Assembly: GCA_947453885.1 (NCBI GenBank)
Contig: CANGIF010000018.1
Span: 1 to 59,722, forward strand
DNA: 59,722 nt
Source: Flavobacteriaceae bacterium
Lineage (GTDB): Bacteria > Bacteroidota > Bacteroidia > Flavobacteriales > Flavobacteriaceae
Reading direction: 5' to 3'
Shown here: positions 17,388-26,397 of the stretch, piece by piece
How positions within the stretch are numbered: the stretch's first letter is position 1
How the letters are laid out: the number at the start of each line of letters is the position of its first letter
The notes under the pieces: model-generated
What the model was told of the DNA's origin: nothing
The model's database searches: none
What the model saw: only the letters and a program-made list of their open reading frames with translations
Translations under genes and position numbers: made by a program

Positions 17388-17395
17388 TATATTTG
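17388..17395 (+). promoter_or_regulatory. -7 box of the lipocalin-like lipoprotein gene
   Basis: TATATTTG, a perfect TAnnTTTG, 24 bp before the ATG at 17420. It probably drives both small lipoprotein genes that follow. Confidence 0.6.
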
Positions 17396-17419
17396 TTGCC
17401 ATTTTAAAAAAATATAAAT

Positions 17420-17890
17420 ATGAAAAAAACGTTATTATTCTTGGCTTTTGTTGCTTTATTTATTTCTTGTAAACCCAATCAAGCAACAACTATTGATCAT
17501 AAAGCACAAGTTGAAATTAAAGGCAATTGGATATTGACTAAAGTATCTTATGTTGGAATGGAATATTTTAAAGTAAATGCTTTTCAAATTGCCGATTCAA
17601 AATGTTTTGAAGGCAGTACATGGCGTTTCATTTCAAACAATAATAAAGGTCAAATGGCTTTAACAAAAGGGAATTGTCCAAGTTTTAGTTCCGATTTTGT
17701 TTGGAGTATTAATCAAGAAGGGCGATTTGGATTAAAGATTGTTGCTGCTGGAGAAAAAGCTAGAAAAATTACTGAGGGCTATTTCTTAACTATTATCCAT
17801 CAATCTGAAACGTCATTTCAATTAATTGACAAAATGGATATTGGAGGGAAAATGTCAGACGTTACTTATCAATTTGAAAAAAATAATTAA
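17420..17890 (+). CDS. Lipocalin-like lipoprotein
   Basis: 156 residues. A lipoprotein signal, MKKTLLFLAFVALFISC with lipobox C17, is followed by a compact beta-barrel-like domain: IKGNWILTKVSYVG (about 34-47), STWRFISNNNKGQMAL (about 72-87), TEGYFLTI and VTYQFEKN at the end. The GNW near the start and the overall size match the lipocalin-like families of Bacteroidota. Probably attached to the outer membrane on the periplasmic side or surface; ligand unknown. The next gene starts 12 bp downstream, so the two form an operon. Confidence 0.78.
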   Translation: MKKTLLFLAFVALFISCKPNQATTIDHKAQVEIKGNWILTKVSYVGMEYFKVNAFQIADSKCFEGSTWRFISNNNKGQMALTKGNCPSFSSDFVWSINQEGRFGLKIVAAGEKARKITEGYFLTIIHQSETSFQLIDKMDIGGKMSDVTYQFEKNN

Positions 17891-17902
17891 TAAATACAAA
17901 TC

Positions 17903-18598
17903 ATGAATAAAATATCATCAATTACATTAGCAATACTTATTATTAGTAGTTCACTTTTTACAAGTTGTGATTCAGTTAAGAACACAAATAATACACAAAG
18001 AGGTGCTGGGATAGGCGTACTTGCTGGAGCAGTATTAGGCGGAGTTTTGGGAAATAATTTAGGCAAAGGGGGTAATGGAGCACTTGGCGCCGTTCTAGGT
18101 GGAGTTATTGGTGGTGCAGCAGGTGGTATTATTGGAAATAAAATGGATAAACAAGCTCGTAAAATTTCAGATGTTTTGCCTGGCGCTAATGTAGAACGTG
18201 TGGGAGAAGGAATTAAATTGACTTTAAACGAAAATTCTGTTAGATTTGAAACCAATAAAGCTACCTTAACACCAACAGCTAAAGCTAATTTAGATAAATT
18301 AGTTCCTGTTTTTAACGAGTATTCACAAACAAATATTCAAATTTATGGATATACAGATAGTACTGGAAAGCCTGAATACAATCAATTGCTTTCAGAACAA
18401 AGAGCAAATAGTGTAAAAGATTATTTAGCGACAAAAGGAATTGTTGCTTCACGTTTTAATATTATCGGAATGGGCATTGCAGATCCAATTGCTACAAATG
18501 ATACTCCAGAAGGAAGATCTTTAAACAGAAGAGTTGAATTTGCAATTACAGCGAATACAAGAATGGTTGAAGATGCTCAGAAACAATCTGGAAACTAA
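17903..18598 (+). CDS. OmpA-family lipoprotein with glycine-zipper segment
   Basis: 231 residues. A lipoprotein signal peptide ends in LFTSC (C22). A glycine-zipper segment follows (about 33-77), composed of GxxxG-type repeats such as GVLAGAVLGGVLGNNLG and GGVIGGAAGGIIGNKM. The C-terminal OmpA-like peptidoglycan-binding domain (about 103-215) has VRFETNKATLTPTAKANLDKL, IYGYTDSTG and NRRVEF. The arrangement is that of YiaD/inner-wall lipoproteins that tether the outer membrane to peptidoglycan. Co-transcribed with the lipocalin-like gene and ended by a strong hairpin. Confidence 0.93.
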   Translation: MNKISSITLAILIISSSLFTSCDSVKNTNNTQRGAGIGVLAGAVLGGVLGNNLGKGGNGALGAVLGGVIGGAAGGIIGNKMDKQARKISDVLPGANVERVGEGIKLTLNENSVRFETNKATLTPTAKANLDKLVPVFNEYSQTNIQIYGYTDSTGKPEYNQLLSEQRANSVKDYLATKGIVASRFNIIGMGIADPIATNDTPEGRSLNRRVEFAITANTRMVEDAQKQSGN

Positions 18599-18617
18599 AT
18601 TCTAAAAGGACAAATTT

Positions 18618-18657
18618 AAAAAGGCTGATTCATTTTTTTTGAATCAGCCTTTTTTTT
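18618..18657. terminator. Bidirectional terminator, overlapping the pruA stop codon
   Basis: Perfect stem aaaaaggctgattca (18618-18632) / tgaatcagccttttt (18640-18654) with T-runs on both sides. The right arm's T-run runs into the pruA stop codon at 18656-18658, so the two converging genes share it. Confidence 0.92.
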
Positions 18658-20284
18658 ATTCTCCTAAGAAAGGGTATCTGTAATTTTCAGGTGTTACAAA
18701 GGTTTCTTTAATTGTTCTAGGTGAAACCCATCGAAGTAAATTTTGCATTGATCCAGCTTTGTCATTTGTTCCTGAAGCTCTAGCTCCACCAAATGGTTGC
18801 ATACCAACAACTGCTCCTGTAGGTTTGTCATTTACATAAAAATTTCCTGCGGCATTTTGTAAAGCAATTGTTGCCTCCTCAATTGCATACCTATCTTGAC
18901 TAAAAATAGCTCCTGTTAAAGCATATTCTGAAGTAGTATCAACTAAATTTAATGTTTCCGTCCAATTTGAATCTTCGTAAACATACAGAGTCACAACTGG
19001 TCCAAAAAGTTCGGTTTCCATTGTAGTATATTTTGGATTTGTAGTTACAATTATTGTAGGTTCAATAAAGTATCCTTTGGATTTATCATAATTTCCTCCA
19101 ACAATTATTTCTGCATCGTTATCTTTTTTTGCTTGATCAATATATTTTGCCAATTTATCAAAGGAAGCTTCGTGAATTACTGCAGTTATGAAATTAGAAA
19201 AATCTTCAGGTGAACCAATCTTCATTGAATTTACATCTTCAATTAATTGCGCTTTGATTGCTGGCCACAAACTTTGAGGCACATAAACTCTCGACGCTGC
19301 AGAGCATTTTTGACCTTGAAATTCAAATCCACCTCTTACAATTCCAGTTACTACTTGTTTAACATTTGCAGAAGGATGTGCAATTATGAAATCTTTTCCG
19401 CCTGTTTCACCTACAATTCTTGGATAGGTTTTATATTTATGAATATTAGTGCCTATTTTATTCCAAATTTCTTTGAATACAAAAGTGGAACCAGTATAGT
19501 GAACTCCAGCAAAGTCTGGATTCGATAAAATAGTTTCTGTTATCATAACTGGGTCACCAAAAACAACATTGATAACGCCATCAGGAAGACCTGCTTCTTT
19601 AAAAACATCAATAATAATTTTTGCGGAAAAAACTTGACTATCGCTTGGTTTCCATACAACAACATTACCCATCATTGCTGCACTTGCAGGAAGATTAGCA
19701 GCTATTGCTGTAAAATTGAAAGGCGTAATTGCATAAACAAATCCTTCAAGTGGTCTATATTCGACTCTGTTCCAAACAGCTGAATCAGATTTTGGTTGAT
19801 CTGTATAAATTTGAGTCATAAATGCGACATTATAACGAAGAAAATCAATTAATTCGCATGAAGCATCTATTTCAGCTTGAAAAATTGTTTTAGATTGCGC
19901 AATCATTGTTGCAGCATTTATTTTAGCTCTGTAAGGCCCTGCAATTAATTCAGCTGCTTTTAAAAAAATTGCTGCACGTTGTTCCCAAGCTAAATTAGCC
20001 CATTTATTTTTAGCGTTTAAGGCATTTGAAATGGCTAACTCAACATGCTTTTTTTCAGCTAAGTGATAAGTACCAACTATGTGTTGATGATCGTGTGGGG
20101 CAGACATTGTTCGTGTAGTTCCTGTTTTAATTTCTTCACTTCCAATGTAAAGAGGAACATCAATTTTTTCGTTCCACATTTTATTGTAAGCTTCTAAAAC
20201 TGCAGTTTTTTCTGACGAATTAGGAGCATACGATTTAACGGGTTCGTTAACAGCATTTGGTACGTGAAAAAATCCTTTAATCAT
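18656..20284 (-). CDS. pruA: L-glutamate gamma-semialdehyde (P5C) dehydrogenase
   Basis: Oxidises glutamate semialdehyde from proline breakdown to glutamate with NAD+. The 542 residues form the aldehyde dehydrogenase superfamily P5CDH form: N-terminal NEPVKSYAPNS, WKPSDSQV (NAD binding, about 211-218), VHYTGSTFVF (about 255-264), catalytic Glu in VGETGGKDF (about 291-299), and nucleophile Cys in GQKCSAASRVY (about 325-335). The C-terminal QPFGGARASGTNDKAG block is typical of this subgroup. The proline dehydrogenase gene is not in the window. A -7-like box lies at 20360-20367. Confidence 0.97.
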   Translation of the reverse strand: MIKGFFHVPNAVNEPVKSYAPNSSEKTAVLEAYNKMWNEKIDVPLYIGSEEIKTGTTRTMSAPHDHQHIVGTYHLAEKKHVELAISNALNAKNKWANLAWEQRAAIFLKAAELIAGPYRAKINAATMIAQSKTIFQAEIDASCELIDFLRYNVAFMTQIYTDQPKSDSAVWNRVEYRPLEGFVYAITPFNFTAIAANLPASAAMMGNVVVWKPSDSQVFSAKIIIDVFKEAGLPDGVINVVFGDPVMITETILSNPDFAGVHYTGSTFVFKEIWNKIGTNIHKYKTYPRIVGETGGKDFIIAHPSANVKQVVTGIVRGGFEFQGQKCSAASRVYVPQSLWPAIKAQLIEDVNSMKIGSPEDFSNFITAVIHEASFDKLAKYIDQAKKDNDAEIIVGGNYDKSKGYFIEPTIIVTTNPKYTTMETELFGPVVTLYVYEDSNWTETLNLVDTTSEYALTGAIFSQDRYAIEEATIALQNAAGNFYVNDKPTGAVVGMQPFGGARASGTNDKAGSMQNLLRWVSPRTIKETFVTPENYRYPFLGE

Positions 20285-20359
20285 AATGATTCTATTATTT
20301 TAAAGTTAGACAATTTAATAATTAATTAGTTTTTTTATTGTGAATACAATATTTAAAAG

Positions 20360-20367
20360 CAAAAGTA
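20360..20367 (-). promoter_or_regulatory. -7 box candidate for pruA
   Basis: Minus-strand TACTTTTG fits TAnnTTTG, 75 bp upstream of the pruA ATG. Confidence 0.45.
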
Positions 20368-20432
20368 CTAAGGTTTTTTTAAAGTTTTATTAAAAAGTAG
20401 TCAGTTAATTTATAAGATGAAACAAACAGAGT

Positions 20433-20819
20433 CTAGTTTAAGGCAAATGGTGTACTTAGCCTAAAGGAAGGTACAATTACTTTAAAGTTTTTTGCAGTAG
20501 TAAAATTAATCATGTTATAATATCCACGCATTGCACCAAAGGTAGAAGTTAAATAACACCCAGAAGAATATTTGTATATTTCACCTGGTTTTATTACAGG
20601 TTTCTGACCTATTACACCTTCTCCATCTACTATTTCAACATTTTCTAAAGAATTTAATATTTCCCAATGGCGAGAAATTAATTGTACTGAATCTTTGCTG
20701 TTGTTTTCAATGGTTATTTCATAACTAAAACTAAAATGAAGTTTATAGTTTCTATAAAAAGAATCTTCAAAATTAGTTAAAACTGAAATTTTAATACCGC
20801 TGGTTATTTGAGTTACCAT
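20433..20819 (-). CDS. apaG: ApaG-family protein
   Basis: 128 residues, the full ApaG fold (immunoglobulin-like). Recognisable blocks are GIKISVLTNFEDSF, FSYEITIENNSKDSVQLISRHWEI (about 30-53), GEGVIGQKPVIKPGEIYKYSSGCYL (about 66-90) and GAMRGYYNMIN. ApaG has been linked to Co2+/Mg2+ efflux phenotypes and the fold to F-box partner proteins in eukaryotes; its bacterial biochemical role is unsettled. A -7-like TAAATTTG lies at 20845-20852. The neighbours on this strand are pruA downstream and the T9SS Plug-like gene upstream. Confidence 0.93.
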   Translation of the reverse strand: MVTQITSGIKISVLTNFEDSFYRNYKLHFSFSYEITIENNSKDSVQLISRHWEILNSLENVEIVDGEGVIGQKPVIKPGEIYKYSSGCYLTSTFGAMRGYYNMINFTTAKNFKVIVPSFRLSTPFALN

Positions 20820-20844
20820 AATTTGTAAGGATTCAATATTTTTT

Positions 20845-20852
20845 CAAATTTA
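20845..20852 (-). promoter_or_regulatory. -7 box of apaG
   Basis: Minus-strand TAAATTTG matches TAnnTTTG, 25 bp before the apaG start. Confidence 0.55.
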
Positions 20853-20895
20853 CAAAATATTTGTACGTCTTGAATGTTCTAAAGTTAATATTTGT

Positions 20896-22158
20896 TTAAT
20901 TAATTATATCTGTTGAACTAGCATCTCCTTTACCAATTATTCTGTCATTTCGTTGTCCATTTTCTCTATAGTACACTAAAATAGTGTAATTGTTTTCAGT
21001 TTGAAAAAAATTACCATCAATGGCGTTTTCATGGTCAATTACTCCTTTTGAATCCGCAACTACATATTGAAAATTTGTAAATCCTTGCTTAATCATAATG
21101 GCTTTTTCGTAAATTCCTTTTTCTACGTTATAATCCATTTTATTTTCTGAAGAAAGTTTGAAATTATTAAACATTCCATTTATGTAAATATCTTTTTTTT
21201 CGTAAAAAGTTGGAGCAGAAAGTGTAAAATATACCCAAGAATAATCGGCTTCAATTTGATTGTTTTCCGCATTCAATCTTCGTACAACAAAGTTTCCATT
21301 TGCATCTGGAAAATAAGTGTATTGTAAATTAGCCCTAGCGCCATTAGCATATAAATGTGTTGAATACACGCCACTTTTTGAATCAACATAGGATATGTTG
21401 TTTCCAGGAATTCGAACATCTTTTGTGTCAAAAAATAAAAATTCATTTCCTGCCCAAAACTGAGTTTCAGAGTCGTATTTATATATTAAATCGTTTCCAA
21501 TGGTATATTGTGGTTTTACATTTGTAATTGCACTATCCATTTGGCCATTTTGAAGTAGTGCTAATTTGATGTTTTGAATAGGATTTTGGAAAGAAATGGT
21601 GTTTGATTTTACTGCAAAATCAAGATTGTGTTTGGTGTTTAAATCAAATCCATTACGAGCTCTTCTGACTTGCGTGGGTACACTAACTATATTTTCGTAT
21701 AAAATAAATTTTCTACTAAATACTACTTCTTTTTCATCATTTAAAATCTTTAACATGTAATTCCCACTAACTTTACATTGTGTTTGTCGATTTGGAATGG
21801 TTAAATTATAATGTGAATACAATTGAAGTGTGTTGAAGGAATTGGAATAATCTTGAATTCTTAAATCATCAAAACCTTGTAGGTATTCATTTCTAGAGAG
21901 TTCAGATGGTTTCCAATCGTAATCGCATAAAGTAATTGTGTAATAATAATTTGCTTCGTTTCCAAACAAATCATCAAATTGAAATTGAAAAGCATCGCCA
22001 AGTTGGAAAATTGGTGTGACATTTGTATCATTTTGAACAAATGAAATAGTTTTTATATTAAAGGGAGGTACAATTTCTTTTTCTGGCTTTATTATTTGTG
22101 AAAAGCAACTAATGCAGGAAAAAAAACAGTATAACGAGAGTAATATAAATTTTAACAT
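20896..22158 (-). CDS. T9SS Plug-type protein (DUF5103)
   Basis: 420 residues with a signal peptide ending around CISCFSQ. The first domain (about 30-150) carries PFNIKTISFVQ, PIFQLGDAFQFQFDDL and NYYYTITLCDYDWKPSELSRNEYLQGFDD. This set is characteristic of the DUF5103 family that includes the Plug protein closing the periplasmic side of the SprA translocon of type IX secretion. The second half is beta-rich, with YINGMFNNF and a C-terminal NYTILVYYR. In this genome it would fit the T9SS cargo encoded nearby. Some DUF5103 proteins may have other roles, so Plug identity is likely but not certain. Confidence 0.85.
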   Translation of the reverse strand: MLKFILLSLYCFFSCISCFSQIIKPEKEIVPPFNIKTISFVQNDTNVTPIFQLGDAFQFQFDDLFGNEANYYYTITLCDYDWKPSELSRNEYLQGFDDLRIQDYSNSFNTLQLYSHYNLTIPNRQTQCKVSGNYMLKILNDEKEVVFSRKFILYENIVSVPTQVRRARNGFDLNTKHNLDFAVKSNTISFQNPIQNIKLALLQNGQMDSAITNVKPQYTIGNDLIYKYDSETQFWAGNEFLFFDTKDVRIPGNNISYVDSKSGVYSTHLYANGARANLQYTYFPDANGNFVVRRLNAENNQIEADYSWVYFTLSAPTFYEKKDIYINGMFNNFKLSSENKMDYNVEKGIYEKAIMIKQGFTNFQYVVADSKGVIDHENAIDGNFFQTENNYTILVYYRENGQRNDRIIGKGDASSTDIIN

Positions 22159-22218
22159 AAACTATTAATTGTTATTAACAATGTAAATATAACGAAATAA
22201 TAATCAAAATATTATTTT

Positions 22219-22992
22219 TTATTTATAACATATCGGTATAATTTCTCCTTTTGCCAAGCAGTATTTTTCAACCAATTTTGGATCAATTTTTAAGGTGTAA
22301 TTTTCTTCAACAACAGTAAAACCTATACTTCTAAGTTTATCAAAATAATCCAATCCATATATTCTAACATGATCATATTGTCCAAAAATTTTGGCTCTTT
22401 CTTTTTGATTAGTTACACTATCGTTTTTAAAAGTTACTGTTCTATTAATGTCTTGAGGTATTTGAAAAATTCCCATGCCGCCAGGCTTTAAAACTCGAAA
22501 TAATTCCTTCATGGCTTTTGTATCATCCGAAATATGTTCTAAAACATGATTGCAAAAAATGATATCAAAGGCATTATCTTCAAAAGGCAAATTGCATATA
22601 TCCGCTTTTACGTCTGCTAGTGGCGAAACCAAATCGGTTGTTGTGTAGGCAATGTTTTTTTGTTTTTTAAAACGTTTGTAAAATTCCTGTTCTGGTGCAA
22701 AATGTAAAACTTTCTTCTTTGCTTTAGAAGTAAAAAAATCTGTTTCATTTTGCAAATACAACCAAAAAAGACGGTGGCGTTCTAATGAAAGTGTGCTTGG
22801 GGATAAAACATTTTCTCTTTGAATACCATATCCATAGGGCAAAAATTTACGAAAACTTTTTCCATCAATTGGATCAGTAAATTTATCACCTTTTAGAATA
22901 ATTTCTAGAAAAGGTTTAATTACAAAACTTAAACGAATTAAAAATGGTCTTGGTATTGTATTTAGTATTAATTTAAATATTTTTTTCATCAA
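22219..22992 (-). CDS. Class I SAM-dependent methyltransferase
   Basis: 257 residues. The Rossmann methyltransferase core shows motif I-like VLHFAPEQEFYKRFK (about 91-105), ADVKADICNLPFEDNAFDIIFCNHVLEHISDD (about 126-157, motifs II-IV) and LKPGGMGIFQIP (about 169-180, motif V). This is a methyltransferase type 11 pattern. The N-terminus (about 1-60) includes a hydrophobic stretch LIRLSFVIKPFLEIIL. The substrate is unknown. Motif I is unusual (HFAPEQ in place of the common GxGxG), a variant known in several Bacteroidota methyltransferases. map ends 20 bp upstream, so the two are probably one transcript. Confidence 0.85.
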   Translation of the reverse strand: MMKKIFKLILNTIPRPFLIRLSFVIKPFLEIILKGDKFTDPIDGKSFRKFLPYGYGIQRENVLSPSTLSLERHRLFWLYLQNETDFFTSKAKKKVLHFAPEQEFYKRFKKQKNIAYTTTDLVSPLADVKADICNLPFEDNAFDIIFCNHVLEHISDDTKAMKELFRVLKPGGMGIFQIPQDINRTVTFKNDSVTNQKERAKIFGQYDHVRIYGLDYFDKLRSIGFTVVEENYTLKIDPKLVEKYCLAKGEIIPICYK

Positions 22993-23012
22993 TTAGTTTA
23001 AAATGGTTTGGC

Positions 23013-23831
23013 TTATAAAACGAATGGATTGCTTCTAAACTCGTCTTCTTCGTTACTTATAATTCCTAAAGCTTCATAAATATAAGCAAATGTTGACAAC
23101 AATTCAGGTTTCCCATTTATTAAAGCAACATCATGTTCAAAATGGGCACTTGGTTTTCCATCAGCAGTTAAAATTGTCCAACCATCTTTTAATTGTTTAA
23201 TATTTTTTGTACCCATATTAATCATAGGTTCAATTGCAACAACCATTCCTTCTACAAACATTTTACCACGCCCTTTTTTTCCGTAATTTGGCATTTCTGG
23301 ATCTTCGTGCATTTTTTTTCCTAATCCGTGTCCTACTAATTCCCGAACAACACCATATCCATGTGATTCTGTGTATTTTTGAATAGCATTTCCAACATCT
23401 TCTACGCGATTCCCAGCTTTGAATTCTCTAATTCCAATATAAAGTGATTCTTTAGTTACTTTTAAAAGTTGTTTAATTTCAGGTTTAACCTCGCCAATTT
23501 CAAAAGAATATGCGTGGTCCCCATGAAATCCATTCTTGTATGCTCCACAATCAACTGAAATTACATCACCACTCTCTAAAGGAATATTGTTTGGAATGCC
23601 ATGGACTACTTGAGCATTAGGACTCATACAAAGTGAATTTGGAAAGCCGTATAATCCTAAAAAACTTGGTTCTGCTCCGTGATCTCTAATAAAAGTTTCG
23701 GCTAATTTATCAAGATATAAAGTTGTGACTCCTGGTTTTATTTCTCGAGCAATCATACCTAGGGTTTTAGAAACAATCAAGGCACTTTCACGCATTAATT
23801 CTATTTCTTCTATTGTTTTCTGAATAATCAT
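23013..23831 (-). CDS. map: Methionine aminopeptidase, type I
   Basis: Removes N-terminal Met from new proteins. 272 residues with the five metal ligands visible in order: D in ISVDCGA (about 94), D in FHGDHAY (about 105), H in LVGHGLG (about 168), E in VAIEPM (about 201) and E in HFEHDVAL (about 233). The HGI of VVHGIP supplies the conserved substrate His. The C-terminal 20 residues extend beyond the usual type I end. A -7-like box TATTTTTG lies at 23849-23856. It is followed on the same strand by a methyltransferase gene. Confidence 0.96.
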   Translation of the reverse strand: MIIQKTIEEIELMRESALIVSKTLGMIAREIKPGVTTLYLDKLAETFIRDHGAEPSFLGLYGFPNSLCMSPNAQVVHGIPNNIPLESGDVISVDCGAYKNGFHGDHAYSFEIGEVKPEIKQLLKVTKESLYIGIREFKAGNRVEDVGNAIQKYTESHGYGVVRELVGHGLGKKMHEDPEMPNYGKKGRGKMFVEGMVVAIEPMINMGTKNIKQLKDGWTILTADGKPSAHFEHDVALINGKPELLSTFAYIYEALGIISNEEDEFRSNPFVL

Positions 23832-23848
23832 TATTACCTTCTTTCTTG

Positions 23849-23856
23849 CAAAAATA
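23849..23856 (-). promoter_or_regulatory. -7 box candidate for map
   Basis: Minus-strand TATTTTTG matches TAnnTTTG, 17 bp upstream of the map ATG. Confidence 0.5.
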
Positions 23857-24018
23857 GGTATTTTAAGTTATATGATTTTATCCTATTCATAGTTATATTA
23901 AAAAGTTTTAGTCAATATTAATTAATTTTAAAATTTCCACTTTATTATTTTTAATTTCTTATATAATTATTAGTTTTACAAAATGAGTTTTATCATATTT
24001 TGAGTTCATCAAAAAAAT

Positions 24019-24026
24019 TAGTTTTG
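24019..24026 (+). promoter_or_regulatory. -7 box candidate for the CoA-transferase gene
   Basis: TAGTTTTG matches TAnnTTTG, 19 bp before the ATG at 24046. A TTG occurs at 24000-24002, slightly close (16 bp). Confidence 0.5.
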
Positions 24027-24045
24027 TAAAAAAAATAGAATAAAC

Positions 24046-25320
24046 ATGAGTATATATATAAGCGCCAATGATGCTGTAAAAGTTGTTAAATCTGGAGACA
24101 GAGTCTATCTCCAAGCAGCTGCTGCTGCCCCAACTGTTTTGGCAAATGCCTTAACTGAAAGAGCCTCTGAATTGCGAAATGTCGAAATTTGTCATCTTCA
24201 TATTGAAGGTGAAGCACGTTATGCTAACCCGGAATTAGCAGAAAGTTTTCACGTTAATTCTTTTTTTATAGGTGCTAATGTTAGGCACACTTTAAAAGCC
24301 GGAAACGGATCTTATACGCCGGTTTTTTTAAGTGAATTGCCTCATTTGTTTCGTAAAAATGTTTTGCCATTAGATGTTGCTTTTATTCATGTTTCACCAC
24401 CAGATCGACATGGATATTGTTCTTTAGGAGTTTCTATTGAAGCTACAGTTGCGGCTATTGAAAATGCAAAATTAGTTGTTGCTCAGGTAAATCCCAATAT
24501 GCCAAGAACTTTTGGAGACGGGATTTTGCATGTTTCTGAAATAGATTATTTAGTTGAGGTTGATGTCCCAATTTACGGTCATGAACCAGAGCCATTTACA
24601 GTTGAGGAGGAAAAAATAGGTGGATACATAGCTTCCTTAATAGATGATAGAAGTACACTCCAAATGGGAATTGGTTCTATTCCAAATGCTGCATTAAGCA
24701 AGTTAACCAACCACAAAGATATTGGTTTACATACCGAAATGTTTTCTGATGGAGTTATAGATTTAATTGAAAAAGATGTTATAAATTGTAATTACAAAGG
24801 AACACTTAGAGGTAGAGTTTTGGCAACATTTTTAATTGGATCAAAACGATTGTATGATTTTGTTAACGATAACCCTTTTATTGAAATGAAAGAATCGTCA
24901 ATGGTTAATGATACAGCACGAATTCGTAAAAATCCAAAGATGGTAGCAATTAATTCAGCTATAGAAGTTGATGTAACGGGACAAGTGTGTGCTGATTCTA
25001 TTGGACCAAAAATGTATTCAGGGGTAGGAGGACAGATGGATTTTATTAGAGGTGCTAGTTTAAGTCCAGGAGGTAAAGCAATAATTGCACTACCTTCCAT
25101 AACAAAAAGAGGCGAAAGTAGAATAGTACCGTTTTTAAAACAAGGTGCAGGAGTAGTTACAACAAGGGCACATATTCACCATGTTATTACTGAAAATGGG
25201 ATTGCTGATTTATATGGAAAAACTTTAAAACAAAGAGTTTCGGAAATGGTAAGAATTGCTCATCCTAATCATCAAGAGTCTATTGAAAGAGCCTATTTTG
25301 AAATGATTAACAAAATGTAG
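24046..25320 (+). CDS. Acetyl-CoA hydrolase / 4-hydroxybutyrate-type CoA-transferase family
   Basis: 424 residues of the two-domain CoA-transferase family I. Visible are GDRVYLQAAAAAPTVLANAL (about 17-36), FIHVSPPDRHGYCSLGVSIE (about 123-142), QMGIGSIPNAALSKL (about 206-220), DIGLHTEMFSDGVIDL (about 225-240, holding the likely catalytic Glu) and SGVGGQMDFIRGASLSPGGKAIIALPS (about 325-351). It moves CoA between acyl groups or hydrolyses acetyl-CoA; the sequence alone does not decide between acetate, 4-hydroxybutyrate or succinate use. A terminator hairpin lies 69 bp after the stop, so it is probably a single-gene unit. Confidence 0.9.
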   Translation: MSIYISANDAVKVVKSGDRVYLQAAAAAPTVLANALTERASELRNVEICHLHIEGEARYANPELAESFHVNSFFIGANVRHTLKAGNGSYTPVFLSELPHLFRKNVLPLDVAFIHVSPPDRHGYCSLGVSIEATVAAIENAKLVVAQVNPNMPRTFGDGILHVSEIDYLVEVDVPIYGHEPEPFTVEEEKIGGYIASLIDDRSTLQMGIGSIPNAALSKLTNHKDIGLHTEMFSDGVIDLIEKDVINCNYKGTLRGRVLATFLIGSKRLYDFVNDNPFIEMKESSMVNDTARIRKNPKMVAINSAIEVDVTGQVCADSIGPKMYSGVGGQMDFIRGASLSPGGKAIIALPSITKRGESRIVPFLKQGAGVVTTRAHIHHVITENGIADLYGKTLKQRVSEMVRIAHPNHQESIERAYFEMINKM

Positions 25321-25388
25321 ATTAAGCCAAAGTTAAATAATAGCATTTAAATATACTTTCTAACGCAGTAAAATAAATATTTCAAGAG

Positions 25389-25423
25389 AGTATATTGAAA
25401 TTAGTTTCGATATACTTTTTTTT
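25389..25423 (+). terminator. Terminator after the CoA-transferase gene
   Basis: 12-bp stem agtatattgaaa (25389-25400) / tttcgatatact (25405-25416) with one wobble, loop ttag, and T-run to 25423. Confidence 0.82.
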
Positions 25424-25440
25424 ATGAAAAAGAAAAAAAG

Positions 25441-26373
25441 TATTTGACTTGTAGTTCAAGTAAAATAATAAAAAAGGAAAACAGAATTCAAAAACAGCGT
25501 TATTTATGTCAATAAAGTAAAGTATATTTTTCTATAAAAAAAAGATTTGAGTAAAGTATAAAAACCAATTTGTTTAGAACAATTTATAAATTAACGACAA
25601 TTTTATTTTATTCTTATTTGAGATAGTAGAATGAATCAAAGTAGTATCCAAGAGTGTTTATAATCTATTAACTGTCAGTTACTTAGTAAATATTCGTCTT
25701 TTAACAGTAGGCACTTATTTTTCAGGTGAACTTTATTTAATTCTATAAAATAATCACGATATTTTATGTGCTCAATTTTATAGAAAAAAGAAAAAGAGAG
25801 ACTTAAAGAAATCAAATAAGATTTATAAAATTTAAAGAATTTAGGTATTCAAGTCTAAAGTATCACTTGTGACGGAAATATATCAATTTTTAAAGTTATA
25901 GTAAAAGCTTATTCTGATGCAATTGTCCAACGTTGTTTGTTTGTAATAAAAAACAGATTAAGAATTATTTTAGAGAAAAGCCAAAACACCTAACAAGCAG
26001 AAAACTCCAATTAATTTGCAAAGAAATAACTCAATTAAAAACAATTGAAAAATCAAATATTTGGTTATTGAAATTTAAAATATAGTATGATGAAAACAAG
26101 GATTTCATTGACGAAAAAACAATTAAATAAATTAATAGGTAGAGAATGGTTTAAAAATAAAAATTTGCATTTAGCTACAACATTAAATATTAATGAAATT
26201 CCAAATATTTTTGCCTTTTTAGATGATTATGAAATACCCTACACAACCAACTATTTTAAAGTTATTTTATTCATTAATATGAAAAACTAACTTTATTTAG
26301 AGGATTGAAGATTAATGCTAAAGTAAATTATATAAAGTGGTACTTGCATTTTAAAAACCAGCAATCTAAATAA
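25441..26373 (+). pseudogene. Decayed IS256-type (Zn-binding variant) transposase
   Basis: This gene-poor stretch translates, across several frames and stops, into one recognisable transposase. Near 25444 comes an N-terminal zinc ribbon LTCSSSKIIKK...KQRYLCQ then a stop, and SKVYFSIKKR. Near 25865 is SITCDGNISIFKVIVKAYSD followed by AIVQRCLFVIKNRLRI, the CDG and VQRC core. At 25990-26090 are LICKEITQLKTIEKSNIWLL and YDENKDFIDEKT. At 26120-26280 is GREWFKNKNLHLATTLN then IPNIFAFLDDYEIPYTTNYF. At 26329-26373 is YIKWYLHFKNQQSK and a stop. At least six in-frame stops and shifts make it dead. The middle (about 25560-25840) is too eroded to align by eye. A 67-codon frame at 26087-26290 is only a piece of it. 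Confidence 0.8.
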
Positions 26374-26397
26374 ATTATCTTAGCCACTCAACGTTCC

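Noticed and set aside
26087..26290. 67-codon ORF in the gap before typA
   Set aside because: It is a piece of the decayed transposase, continuous by similarity with fragments in other frames on both sides.
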